A stretch of 64,000 nucleotides of DNA, from positions 7,328,050 to 7,392,049 of the forward strand of contig CM037833.1 of assembly GCA_021234535.1 (NCBI GenBank), given 5' to 3'. The notes under the pieces were generated by a model. It was not told where the DNA came from. It made no database searches and saw only the letters and a list, made by a program, of their open reading frames with translations. This stretch comes from Stichopus chloronotus (lineage: Eukaryota > Echinodermata > Holothuroidea > Aspidochirotida > Stichopodidae). The position numbers were made by a program, and so were the translations under genes. How positions within the stretch are numbered: position 1 is the first letter of the stretch; each line of letters begins with the position of its first letter. Positions 22,817-35,194 of this stretch are shown here, piece after piece.

Positions 22817-23285
22817 TTCTTCTTGAAATTGTATATATGTGCTGGTGAGCTATATCTATTTTATGCTACGTCATTCTTGCAAATGTAATACATGGGTAGG
22901 TCTATGCAAAGAAGGCTTAACTTTCACAGAAGATAAGAGAAGACACCTTTATTAAATCTACGAGGGGAATTGAAATCTATGGTAAAACAGTAAGACGTTA
23001 AAGTACAGAAGAGTGCTAAAAACGACAAAATTACACATGAAACGAGATTCAAAAAAAAAAAAAAAAGAAGAGAAAGTAAAAGTTGACGGAACATCGACAG
23101 CAAAACTCAAAGGAAGCACAAATGCAAAATATAAAGTAAACTACCCAACCATCTAAAAGAAGAGGAATTGTGAAATGACTGCGCCTAGAAAAGGGCAAGG
23201 CCAGCGGTTAGTACACAATATGCCATCAGTGGGCTCAGAATTATTCCCACTGAAATTTTCAATTGTCATCCAAACAGGAAGAAAA

Positions 23286-25225
23286 ACCAGAAAGCCAAAA
23301 GGCTTTGTGATTCCTTGCTACATGGTTATATTATAACAAACATAAAATATCCACATGACAAGTATAAGATCAACTGCAGTTATTTTTCTTGATACACCAC
23401 AAGCCTTTACCCCAAAATGACCTTTATTTTGGTGACCTGAAATGACCGTGACATTTGACATCCACCAAAAGCAATAGGGATCATCTACCCAGTATGGCCA
23501 ACCAACACATCAAGTATGACATCAGTCAACATTACCCTTCTGGGGTTAATGTGTTAGCAAGGTTTGACCTCGGGTGACCTCAAACGACCTTTGACCTCCA
23601 CCACAAACAAAAGAAGTCTTTTACTTAGTATATACAATCTACACATCAAGTAAGACATCAGTCAAGGTTAGACTCCTAGAGATATTGTGTTTACACATTT
23701 TTACAGTTCGACCTGTGGTGACCTCAAATGACCCTTGACCTCAACCAAAACAATAGAGATCTTTTGCTCATTATTACCAACCCACACACCAAGTATTACA
23801 TCAGTCATGGTTACTCTTCTGGAGATATCGTGTTTTCAAGTTTTTACAGTGTGACCTCTGGTGACCTCAAATGACCTTTGCGCTCACCAAAGATGATAGC
23901 AATCATCTACTCAATATGACCAACCCACACATCAAGTATGACATCAGTCACAGTTACCCTCTCGGAGATAATGTTTGTGAGGTTTTCACAGTTTGACCTT
24001 TGGTGACATCACATGACCTTTGACTTCCACCAAAATCAAAATGGGTATTCTACTGACAATATTCAATCCACACACTAAGTATGACATCAGTCACAGTTAC
24101 CCTTCTGGAGATACTGTGTTTAAACGGTTTTCACAATTTGACCTCTGATGACCTCAAATGATCTTTGACCTCCACCAAAAACAAAAGGAATCATCTACAT
24201 TATATGAACGACCCACACATCAGTCACAGTTACTCATTCGGAGATATTGTGTTTACAAGGTGTTTACAGTTTGACCTCTGGTGACCTCAAATGACCTTTG
24301 ATCTCCACAAAAAGCAGTACGGATCATCTGCACAAAATGAACAACCCACACACTAAGTATGACCTCAGTCACAGTTACTGTTCTGGAGATATTGTTTACA
24401 AGGTTTTTACAGTTTGACCCCGGTGACCTCAAATGACCTTTGACCTCCATCACAAACAATAGGTATCATCTGTTCAATATGAACAATCCATACACTTGGT
24501 TTGACATAAGTCACACTTACCCTTCTGGAGATATTGTGTTTGCAAAATTTTCACACATTTTCACCTCTGGTGACCTCAAATGACCTTTGATCTCGACCAA
24601 AAACAATAGGCATCATCTACTCAATATGACCAACCCACACACCAAGTATGACATCAGTCACAGTTACCTTTCTTGAGAGAGAGTGTTTACAAGGTTTTCA
24701 CATTTTGCCCTCTGGTGACCTCAAATGACCTTTGACCTCCATCACAAACAATAGGTATCATCTGTTCAATATGAACAATCCATACACTTGGTTTGACATA
24801 AGTCACACTTACCCTTCTGGAGATATTGTGTTTACAAAATTTTCACACATTTTCACCTCTGGTGACCTCAAATGACCTTTGACCTCGACCAAAAACAATA
24901 GGCATCATCTACTCAATATGACCATCCCACACACCAAGTATGACATCAGTCACAGTTACCTTTCTTGAGATAGAGTGTTTACAAGGTTTTCACATTTTGC
25001 CCTCTGGTGACCTCAAATGACCTTTCACCTCCACCAAAAACAATAGGGCTCATCCACTCAATATGGGCAACCTACATGCCAAAAAATAAAATTACTCAGA
25101 GTTACCCTTCTTGAGACAGAGCGTTTACTAGCAGCGTCACACACACGCACGCACACACACTTACACACCCACACACGACATCGGGACTGCATAGATTCCA
25201 GTGCCTACGGCAAGGAATCAATAAC
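23286..25225. mobile_element. Non-autonomous element with a 144-base tandem array core and hairpin/inverted ends (complete copy)
   Basis: The left end carries a perfect hairpin AAAGCC-AAAA-GGCTTT, then TGATTCCTTGC (23,308-23,318). The right end carries the inverted copy GCAAGGAATCA (25,210-25,220) inside a second stem (GATTCC...GGAATC). Between them lie about 12 monomers with a spacing of 134-147 bases, most often 142-147, each with TGACCT half-sites. A CA-rich microsatellite follows at about 25,137-25,178. This layout resembles pearl or Helentron-associated elements of marine invertebrates; that class assignment is inference. Partial copies sit at 32,841-32,890 and 42,560-47,103. Confidence 0.75.
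24430..25014. repeat. Higher-order dimer repeat inside the 144-base array
   Basis: Two consecutive dimers of about 292 bases (24,430-24,721 and 24,722-25,013) are nearly identical, while neighbouring monomers differ clearly. This shows a recent dimer-sized expansion by unequal exchange. Confidence 0.75.
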
Positions 25226-26001
25226 TGATATAGCATATACAAGTGGAGAGTGGGATTATGACTGACTATTGTTAAGGGAGAAAGAGGTCAACCATCCAAA
25301 TCAATTTTCAAACTTTACTTTTTCATTTATAACATCATAATTTTCCAAAAAATACCCCGAGTAATGCCTAAACATACAGCGACCTTGATAATCATATAAC
25401 AAGAATGATCAACTGCTAGGCCAAACCTACTACAGAAAAAAAAAAATCTAGGGTCTACATCAGGAGACCTACTGGGTTATGTCATTAAGTTTTATTGTAC
25501 TCTTGTCTGTCTTGCTGGAAAATGGACCATTTTTTCTTACGCGTACGTACGGCACTTGAAAAAGGTAGGTGAGAATAGTTTTTGTTTTCCATGGACTCAA
25601 TGGTTATGCAGGTCTATATTAATATGATAGCCACTTAGTAATCACATTTTAATGCAAATTATCTTGTCTTTTGTTTATTAGAGGTTTCGTCTTAAATATC
25701 TGATTGGAAAATTTGTCTGTTCATGTCACTTTTAATGTGACAGGTTTGCGATTATAATCATGGCGGAAGGTCATTAATAGTCATATATATGTACATCACG
25801 TGCTTATTGATACCGCGCAAACAAATCTGACCTTAAGTCATATGGCGGATCAAAACAATGAAGTATATGGCGAATTCCTGAGGGGCTTAGGACTTTCAAA
25901 ATCGCCACAAAATCGCAACAACGAAGGGACGACAACAATGCAGAAAATCAATGAAAATTGAATTGTGAAACACTGTGAAATAAATTGCTGGAAAAGTATT
26001 A
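25226..26001. other. No supported feature
   Basis: Unique-looking AT-rich DNA between two mobile elements. No exon with paired splice sites or repeat structure was seen. Confidence 0.5.
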
Positions 26002-26417
26002 AGGCGCGTTCACACTACAACGATATCGGATCAGATTACGATCCGATTTTTTTTTTATTTTTAGTAAATATCTTCTCCCTCTCTGATCGGAAAGAACGAA
26101 AACTTTGTCAACTTGTGTAAAGATATAATTTGTACCAGAGGACTACGAAAATGAACTGTTATCTAATTATTTCGTGACGTCACACCGACAGAAGGCTTTT
26201 ATCGGACACTCGTGGTCCGATAAAAGCTGTCTGTAGGTGTGACGTCACGAAATAATTAGTATAAATTAACTTTTCTTAGTCATACGATACAAATCATTTA
26301 TTTACACAAGCTGACAAATTTTTGGTTCTTTCCGATCAGAGATGGAGAAGATATTCACCAAAAATGAAAAAAATCGCATCGTAATCCGATCCGATATCGT
26401 TGTAGTGTGAACGGTCT
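26002..26417. mobile_element. PIF/Harbinger-like foldback MITE with TTA target duplication
   Basis: The element is a near-complete palindrome. It begins AGGCGCGTTCACACTACAAC and ends with the inverted GTTGTAGTGTGAACGGTCT. The arms (about 190 bases) extend to a central loop near 26,205-26,225 (CGGACACTCGTGGTCCG). It is flanked by TTA on both sides (25,999-26,001 and 26,418-26,420), the target duplication typical of PIF/Harbinger. It has no coding capacity. Confidence 0.8.
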
Positions 26418-26420
26418 TTA

Positions 26421-29400
26421 GGCTATCCTTACCAAGCAGTTTTCACATCTTCAATCGACAAGGCGAGTATCATCAGTTCTGGGTTGTAGAAGGAAGACTT
26501 TTTTTTTGTGCCTTAACTAATTGATTGGAATTTCGTGCATCCTTGAAGACACTCTGAAAGTAAAGCTAGTCTAATTATAGCATCTTTCACAGTATATTTA
26601 TAGTAAGGTGAACTTCCCAATTCAGAAGACACCAAAAATCGCTCTTCACAAAGAACGTATTCTTACTGAAATAGATGCACGGGTTTCATTTACATTACTC
26701 AACACAATAACAGCAACAAATGACCCAAATGTACAGCTGTACAAATATTCCTTTTGCAATGCTGTTTCAGATCATGATCTTATGATCGAAATCCCTCTTT
26801 CATTTCAAAAATATTCTCACTTTCCTGCCATAAGTTGAAGCTTTTAAAGAAGTTTATTGGTGAGATTGAATGGTTTAGCAATGATTAAATCTATCTTGCT
26901 TGTATGCCATGTAGGTGCATGTGGGATGCAATGTCCTTTTAAATCATTACCCCACCTTTGAACCACTTCCCAAGCTATCCACCAACTGATGAAATTTGAT
27001 GACACAAATAAAAAGAGTTGACAGAGAAATCTTGACAGGAATTGCACAAGAAATGCATTGACTACTTCACATGGTTATATGGTTACAAAAGTTTACTGTA
27101 CTTCAAATTTGCAAAGAAAAAAAGTGAATTCAGGTGCTCATTTATCTCAAGTTAATCACAGTATAGAAGCTTTTAAAAGGCATTTCGTTATTAAAATATA
27201 TTTGCGTTGTGGGCATACTCTCAATGACCTGATATAACAAAGCAAAGTTAACGTAAATTTCAGCTGCTAATTCATATACACTTGATGCAATTTGATTGAC
27301 ATCATAAAAAAAAAAAATCTTCTAAAACTACATGCAATAATCAAGCCTTGTTAATAAGATAAATGTGAATGTTATATTAATCCACAGATCTGAAACTAGG
27401 TTGCTTATCCATTGAACATTCAACTACACTCAGAGTACTGTGGAAACACAACATTGATATCTCATCAATAACAATAATAGTCACATGGGAAATGACTTCT
27501 TGACCATGGAAAATATTGGCATTAATGTAAAGATGACACAAAAAGTGAAAATGAAAATATTATGTATGGTCAACCCAAAACTAACAAAGGTGAAAATTCT
27601 TTATGAAACAACCTCCATGAAATACTCCTCAAAACAAGTAAGAAAAAGGAAGAAAATTTGAAGAGCTTAAGTGGAAACGGTATTTCAGTCTACAGTCTTT
27701 GGCACTAAATATACTGAAGAATTTGTCTCTGTCTCACTGTCATTGGTCATCACCATCATTGACAATAACAACAAATATGAAAAAAATGACAATAAAAATA
27801 ACAAAGTAGCCTACATAATACAATACAAGCTATGCTTGTGGCCACATATAACATATCATAGCATTTATAAGGCAAGCACAACAATATTTACATGAGACGT
27901 TAGTGGCAGATACAAACCAATGTTCACTCACAGCTGGTCTCTTGCAAAGTGACTGGTAATAAGTTCCAGAATATAAACCTTGTCAATTCATGGCTATGCT
28001 GGCCGAGCTAATGCAAGGTTGAAAACATGATGAAAGAATGTCACCCATCATTTCACATGCCTAATGGCATTGCTGAGCTGCAGTGTCCTTGCCCAATCAG
28101 TGCCAATTACAGTCCAGTCAAGCTGTAGCTTGACCTGGAAAAATTGCAACATAAATAATTTAAATGGCAATATGGTATTGGCTTCAGGAAACCCCCCTTT
28201 ATAACATGGCATTATTATTATCCTAAAATATTCAGCAGACACTCTTCCATGCGCAATTACTCATATTTTTCCTATAGACATGACACCTAATACCCATTGC
28301 CATGCACACACCTGCCAGGAACTACTTTACGAGATTGCTATTTAATTGATCATGTGGATCATCACAGCAGGAGGTGATGATGAGGGCTTGAACCAAGTTG
28401 AAGCTCACTAAAACTATGAAGAGGTGAGGTTGGGGAGACTCTCATCTTAGTATAAGAGATATGGCATGGCCTACCCAATCTCCAAAAGTATCCCCATGGG
28501 GACAGTTGACAAAATTGCAAAATGATGCTAATCAGTGTCTGCCATAAGCCACAGCACCCAATTCATCACATGAAATCATGCATGATTTTAAGTCTCAAGA
28601 TTTGTAACAGTAACCTTTTCTAATTTCTCTGACATGAACCTACCCTTGTGATATGATATCACTTAAGATACGTAAGTTAAGACAGCAATGTGAAACTCTA
28701 AAAAACAAAACAGGAGTGAAAGTTAGTGAAGGATGATAACCTTTCATGAGTAATACGTAACATGGACTTTCCTACAGTTGCCGTACAGCATAAATTGAAA
28801 GTTACTAATACAACTTTCAACTAAAGAAGGCAAAATTTCATATATTACCAGGATTTCATATATTAGCAGGACTTTTAATGTTCACTTCATTAAAAGTTTC
28901 TTCCAACGGAGATCAACAAAACCCTAGCAGTTTCCCCAGAAATAAATAGGTGGACAACCATCGTTTTTCCCATGAGTGCATGAGTGATCACACTGAAATT
29001 CTGACCATTATTAACTAGTTTTATTTTCTTTCAAAATGATCCTCTAATTGAACAGACAGTAGAGACACCACCAAAGTTTCATCTATTGGGAAAAACAAGG
29101 ACCCCATCGGAGTCACTCTTAAAAAGGCTGACTAGGTGGCTTGACCAGTTGCCAGGGTTATACTCTAAATTAGTAATACCAAGCTCGTCACACATATGAT
29201 AACACTAGTTAGAACTATTTTTAAATTCATATTTTTAATGACCACTCTAACTAACCAGGTTGTGTGGCTACAACCAACGTTTCATCTCTTGGGACAGCAA
29301 AGACTATAGCTCTACCCTCAAAAGCATGGTCTGCACAACTGACAATGAGTTCTACATAATGTTCACATTAAATAAGTGCTTACATGATGATATTAATTGC

Positions 29401-29940
29401 TGCTAAAATCTCAGGTGCTACCTTTTTACCTCCCACATTAAAAATCATGTTACCATATTTTTCCCCTTTCAAATCACAACAGTTGTAACGGATACAACTA
29501 AATTGTATGAATTGGCAGGCATTATACTAAAAGGCAATTTGGTGCAAAGATATCCCTATTTTTCAGTTTACTGCTTACAGCGGGAGCTACTTAGCCTATT
29601 CCATCTTACAGTACATAATACACACAGCCACCATCATTACTATTTTATGCACATCACCATCATAGCATGCATATGTACCACTTTTGATATGTTAGAACAT
29701 TTTGGTACAATACTGCTAACAGTTTTCAGTGTGTTGCTTGCAGTATGGCAGAAGTTCATTAGAATAATTATGCAATTGTGGCAACTTTCCCCTGTAGGAC
29801 TCCTGTTTATCAATGTCATGTAACACCCCTGTGAAAGGTTGCTTCTACAGTATCATCGTTGCATTCACTGACTTTCAAAACATGTGTACAGACCTCATTT
29901 TTGATACAATAGCACAATTTGATGCCAAGTTATTAACTAG
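26421..29940. other. AT-rich DNA without supported genes
   Basis: Several open frames of 60-100 codons occur on both strands, but none has domain-like sequence, paired splice sites or homology to neighbours. No repeat array or inverted ends were found. Confidence 0.45.
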
Positions 29941-31020
29941 AGCACCAATTGGTGCAGAAGCTCATACCTCAACATCCTGAAGGTACCATTCATGTATCAC
30001 TATGTCAAATTATAGGTATCACTGAGTATCATTATACCAAATCATCAACACTGTACAAGAAAATCTGTAGGACTGCACAATTTTCAGAATTTCATAAACT
30101 AGAGCCCCAACATTGCAGAAGTTTGATCTTATAGACTCCGTGAAGTTCATGAAACAATTCAAAGCGCCCCTGTAAGTCCAAATACTGGTCAACATACCTG
30201 AAGGCAATAAAGTGTTCCAGTTAGCATTGCAACTGACACTGTCCAATTACCACTTATCATTCATGCACGATAGGGATATTTGAGATGTGTATGACAGTTT
30301 AAAGGGGTACTTACACAGTAGAAAAAGAGGTATTTTGCAGAATTCCATAAAATCAGCCATTGGGCCCACATGGGGGTCTTGGACTACCAATTCCTGAACA
30401 CCCTGAAGGGACCAATAACTGAGCATCATTGTGACAAACCATCAACATTGTACAACATAATCTGTAGGAGAAGCATTTTGCAAAATTTCATAAAATGGAC
30501 CATAGGGTCCACATGGGACCTTAGACTGAAACATTTTTGTACACCCCAGATGAAGCACCACCCAGGGATTACTGTGTACAAGTTAAATATAAATCCATGG
30601 ATGCATGTGTGAGAAGCAACATTTCAAACAGAATGTCACATAATAGGCCACTGGGCCACATGGGGCCTTGGACCAAAAATTCCTGAACACCCCGAAGGGA
30701 CCAATAACTGAGCATCATTGTGACAAACCATCAACATTGTACAATATAATCTGAAGGAGAAGATACATTTTGTAGAATTTCATAAAATGGGCTAAAGGGC
30801 CCACATGGGACTTTGGACTAAAAATTCCTGAACACCCTAAATGGTCCAGCACCCGACACACATTGTGCCTAAGTTTCAGGCAAATCCATGAAAGCATGCC
30901 AGAATAAAAGCATTTTGAACAAATTGTGGACAGACAGATAGACAGACAGACAGACAGATAGATAGAGTGACGCTGCACGATCACAAAAGCTCACACCAGC
31001 ATGCTGGTATGAGCTAAAAA
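29941..31020. mobile_element. Second tandem-array element with a terminal hairpin (unrelated repeat family)
   Basis: The left end has CACCAATTGGTG, then AGCTCATACC (29,959-29,968). The right end has GGTATGAGCT (31,006-31,015), which closes a near-perfect 28-base hairpin at 30,988-31,015. The core is made of degenerate roughly 145-base units with the recurring blocks CCTGAACACCCTGAAGG, CCATCAACATTGTAC and TTCATAAAATGGGC, followed by a (GACA)n-like stretch. It has the same architecture as the 23-25 kb element but no sequence in common. A relative without ends lies at 48,060-48,790. Confidence 0.7.
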
Positions 31021-32313
31021 ACCTGACCTTTCGTTTTGCAAGGTCTCCCTTTTTTGTAAGATTTCTCGTAAGGTGAGGGTATAGTCTGAGATATTAGGAA
31101 AGATTAGAGTCAAAAGTCTCAAGACTCATAATCATGCACAATATCATTTGACTGGCTGCAGTTAGCATAATTATGCCATTTTGTCAACTTTCTCCTGTCA
31201 GGATTTTTGCAGATTTTGGATACAATGTGGAATTCAGGCAGGCTCAAATGTGAGTGATTTAATTTCTGCTGCAATTTTTCCAGGGTCAACTGATATTAAC
31301 TTTATAGTGACAGAACTATTAATCTTAATGATAATTAATACTGAGAATGAAAGAACTTGGTACTATTCAAGATGAACTGCCTTTAATAAAGCCTTAGAGA
31401 CACAAAAATGTCTGGGGACATCACAAGTACATCAGAGATTCTCTTCACAGACAAATTCAATTCAGGAAGAGAAAAGATAACAATGAAAATTTCTACAAAA
31501 ACAGTTTGAAATACCCATAAGAAGCTACACTTGTCAAGTGCTGACTTAATACTGTGCTGTGCAATTTCCATTACTTCACTTATACCATTAACTGTGTCTG
31601 TTAACCAATGTGGTTAGCAGTTAACGAAACATGACAACAACACTTTGGAAAAGTGCCACCACTATCCAACATTGAAGTTGGCACAATGAAAATGAAATAC
31701 ACAGTGTAGGTAGCAATATTTAGTTGAAGTTAAATTGTTCTCACTGTACAGCATTGACAAATTTGTATCGCAATATTAAATGATTACTTTTTTCATATGC
31801 ACCAAAAATTTATGAGGCAAAAATAAAAGAACAGCAAAAAATGCATGTACCTATCACCAGACAATCGCAACAGCTACAATGCTTTTGATAGCAAACATGG
31901 CTTTATGATTGTGAAAGGTTATGTTCAACAATAACTTGTAAATACTGTACATTAATTTTTAAACCATGTATCCTAAATATTCTATCCACCTTTAATACTT
32001 ACCAATAAGGAAAATCAATTTCTCATTATTATACAAATTTCCCATTACTTTTTTCTTATGCTCACACATTTCATATTATGAAAACAGTATTCTGTATGCT
32101 CTCTATGCTTAATTCAATGTATAATGACAAACCTGCACATACAAACAGATCGCAAATTGGATGGTACATTTCAAAAATGCAGTTCAAAAAGATCAATAAT
32201 TTGATCATAGGTTCCTTGACACCAACACTCTTAATGAAAAACTTTAAATGACTGCAATCAATACCTTTCTTAAAAGGAATTCTTCACTAACAAGGAAACT
32301 TAACACAATTTAT
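31021..32313. other. No supported feature
   Basis: AT-rich DNA. It may hold the 3' untranslated region of the exon at 32,318-32,621. No polyadenylation signal could be assigned with confidence. Confidence 0.4.
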
Positions 32314-32317
32314 GAGA

Positions 32318-32621
32318 TTATTTAACTTTCTGACACTTGACAATTTTAGAAAAGGAAGCTTCCTTAGGTGTGAAATAACACTTTGAAAGATGGGCTTCAG
32401 CACAAGCCTGAAAATGTGTGACGCAGAACAGACAAATACCATTTTCCAAGCTCTTTGTGTTTCTGGCAAGGTCTTGCCACTCTTTAGTTGAGAAATTATG
32501 AAAAGCCCATGAATGTCTACATTCAGTAAGATACTTTTTGGGTATGAAACCATTGGAGCTGCTATTGTGATAGACATAAAAGTTTATTACTGCTAAAATT
32601 CTACGACCCACCAAGCTGAGG
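32318..32621 (-). CDS. Candidate last exon of a minus-strand gene, unidentified
   Basis: On the minus strand an acceptor TTACCTTCCCTCAG opens a frame of about 100 codons that ends in TAA. The sequence is balanced and cysteine-containing (KKYLTECRHSWAFHNFSTKE, then EWQDLARNTKSLENG, ending IVKCQKVK). It looks like real protein rather than random AT-rich translation. It could be the 3' end of the gene whose short exons lie at 37-64 kb, but the entry phase (two bases carried) does not match the nearest exon at 37,128-37,162. No domain was recognised. Confidence 0.4.
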
Positions 32622-32840
32622 GAAGGTAAGCTGTGTGATTAGCTCAAAGGTATTTCTATCCTTTATTCGTTGGTACCAGTGCAATATCATTTATATAACA
32701 ACATCATTTAAGTCAAGTAATCCTCAAACAATCAGGTAGCTCAGAACAATGCTTTGAAAGGTAGGTGGATGCCACTCCCTTGTGGAACTAAGGTTTTATC
32801 ACCAAAAAAGAGATCAGAGCAGTACTGCAACCCACAGCTT

Positions 32841-32890
32841 GAGCCAAAAGGCTTTGTGATTCCTTGCGACATGGTTATATTACAACAAAT
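32841..32890. repeat. Left-end fragment of the 144-base-array element
   Basis: The stretch matches the left terminus of the elements at 23.3 and 42.6 kb (GCCAAAAGGCTTTGTGATTC, then CTTGC and ATGGTTATATTA), but the array does not follow. It is a solo or truncated end. Confidence 0.7.
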
Positions 32891-33289
32891 CCTACATAAG
32901 CCTTGCAAAAATCATGACAACAATGTAACAGATTACTATGTGACCTTGGTAGTTTTCAAACCTTACTTCAAACTGTTGCCTCTCCATCTCAATAACAGCT
33001 CCTGTGTAGGACTAGATATTAAGTGATTCCACGTCAAAAGTGCTGGAATAACCGGTTGATCCTAAACAAAGAAAAATGACACTATCAGAAAATTTTCAAC
33101 TAGCTACAATTTGCATACATTATAAAATAGCTTCACTTGTACTCTCTATCCATGAGATATATTTAACTAGTTGTTCAAGTAATCTCTTTCTTAGGAGGAT
33201 ATATGTAGAAGTGTCGTACATCTTACATAACTTTTTGCACATTCCTCATCCAAATGCGGAAGGAAGCCTCACATGCCCCTTAGGCCTCC

Positions 33290-33760
33290 TTACGTGCCTA
33301 CAGAACAGCATGGTGACATATCAAGCAGAAGCTTTTTAAAATTTCACTGCAAAATTTTTGTAACTATAATTGTCTTAAACATTACTTTTCACTAATGATC
33401 CCACTTATTTGTGCTTATAAAGTAATTTGATAAAATATTGGCACTTTTTTCTAGGCCTGTCTAAAACAATGTTTTGAAGCTGGCTCTAGGTATAGGCTGT
33501 ACAATCTAATGCTATAACACCCAATCCCTGCATAAAGCGAGGCCTCAGTGTTTGCTACAAGGAACAGCATGGTGATATGCACAATCCCATCTTCTAAAAT
33601 TATTGCAAAACCGAGGTTTTCTTTTTTTGTAGAGAAATTGTAACACCTCAGAGAAATGTAAACATTATTTTCTTTAACTATAAATGTTAGCAATTTGTGA
33701 TTACAAAGTAATTTTGTCAAATACTGGCATTAATTGTAGACCTGTTCTAAAGTCTTAACC
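33290..33760. repeat. Diverged two-copy tandem duplication, about 280 bases
   Basis: Blocks such as GAACAGCATGGTGAYAT, TAAAGTAATTTTG and TAGRCCTGT-CTAAA occur twice in the same order, roughly 260-280 bases apart. The copies are diverged, and no coding frame is shared. Confidence 0.6.
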
Positions 33761-34027
33761 TAATGCTAAAGCATTCCTAGTCTAGTACTAGGACTAGGCA
33801 CTTGCTGATTTGATACAACTGAAGAAAGTACAGACATTATCATCAGATTCATGCTTGTTCTAAAAATGGTGTTTTGTCAACTCTGAGGAAAGGTCAAGGC
33901 CTAGGCTAATATTGCTTGTCTGACCTAATTAATTCAAAATTTGCACCAAAATCGTTCAGGGCGCATAACACAAAACTTTGCAATTAATGAATACCATCAA
34001 TACCAGGTGTTTGGTGAAATTTGTTAA

Positions 34028-34756
34028 AGGGGAATTCCAGTCAATGAACATGTCTTCTGACTTATTTAAGCCATTTCAAACCATTTTCATTCATATCCTT
34101 GATGTTTTGAAATGAACTTCTAATGGGCAACATGGTATGTTCAAACCTCTCGCCCTACAGAGTTTCTGACACTATGCATGTATATGAAAGGTGCAGCCAT
34201 TATGATGTGATTGACTGTGATCTCTGTGGCTTGTGATGTAGTCGACGACCAACCATGATCAACATGAGTAACCTACATAATTAGTTATTAGACACACTGT
34301 GTATTCAATGTGGCTATCACAAGATGAAGCGATAAGATCCCACTAAGACACAGAAGAGAAATTTTCCTTTAAAAGGGCAACATTGCATGGTGTGAGTCAG
34401 TGCGCACAATACCTTGAAGTTAAGAAAACTAAATCTCTAGTAAGTACTAAGTGAACCTTTTCAGAGACAGGGAATAAGCCATGTAATTACGACTTAAGTA
34501 GGACAATCAGATTGGTCATCGTGGAATAGAACTGGTCGTTGACTATGTCACAAGCCTCAGAGATCAAAGTAAATTACATCATAATGGCCGCACCCTTCGT
34601 GTACATGCATGGTGTAAGATAGTCTGTTGGGCGGGAAGTTTGAACATATCATGTTGTCCATGAGAAGCTCATTTCAAAAGGTCAAGAATATGAATGAAAA
34701 TAGTTTGAAATGTCTAAACTAAGTCAGAAGACCTGTTCCTTGACTGGAATTCCCCT
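34028..34756. mobile_element. Long foldback element flanked by TTAA
   Basis: It begins AGGGGAATTCCAGTCAA and ends with the inverted TTGACTGGAATTCCCCT. Inverted similarity continues inward (AGTCAGAAGAC / GTCTTCTGACT; TTCATTCATATCCTTGA / TCAAGAATATGAATGAA; GCAGCCATTATGATG / CATCATAATGGCCGC). TTAA lies on both sides (34,024-34,027 and 34,757-34,760), which would fit a piggyBac-type target site. The palindrome makes the exact boundary ambiguous, and shorter TA or TTA duplications are possible. It is non-coding. Confidence 0.7.
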
Positions 34757-35194
34757 TTAAGGTGTTATGCTGATATGTTTACACCCCATTTAGAAGAAAC
34801 TGTAAACAGTGATGTAAAATGTATACCACAATTGCCTACCTTCGTTTGTGGTCATTGATGGATTTTTAACTCACTTCATGGTGCAATGATTGCAAGCTTT
34901 GACTAGAACTATGTTTCAACCCCATAACCTTACAATTTGTATTTAAGTGACAGGATCATCAAACTACTAAAACTTTGTAATTTTAATGTAAGTAACATAA
35001 AAAGTCTTACGTCCTGACGAATTGTGATGACTTCTATGCTGCAATGACAAACAATAAAACTTAGATATAAAAACTTAGATATTATCTCTTCTGTTTTTGA
35101 GCACAGATTGGTATAAGATGATGACTAACAGGCACCATACACTCAACAGGCACACCAGCATACAAACAGATACAAAGAGAAGCTTGAACATACT

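Noticed and set aside
23286..25225. CRISPR-like reading of the regular repeats
   Set aside because: Monomers are 144 bases and contiguous, with no unique spacers; the surroundings are eukaryotic.
30930..30965. (GACA/GATA)n stretch as an independent microsatellite
   Set aside because: It belongs to the right end of the second array element and is better described there.
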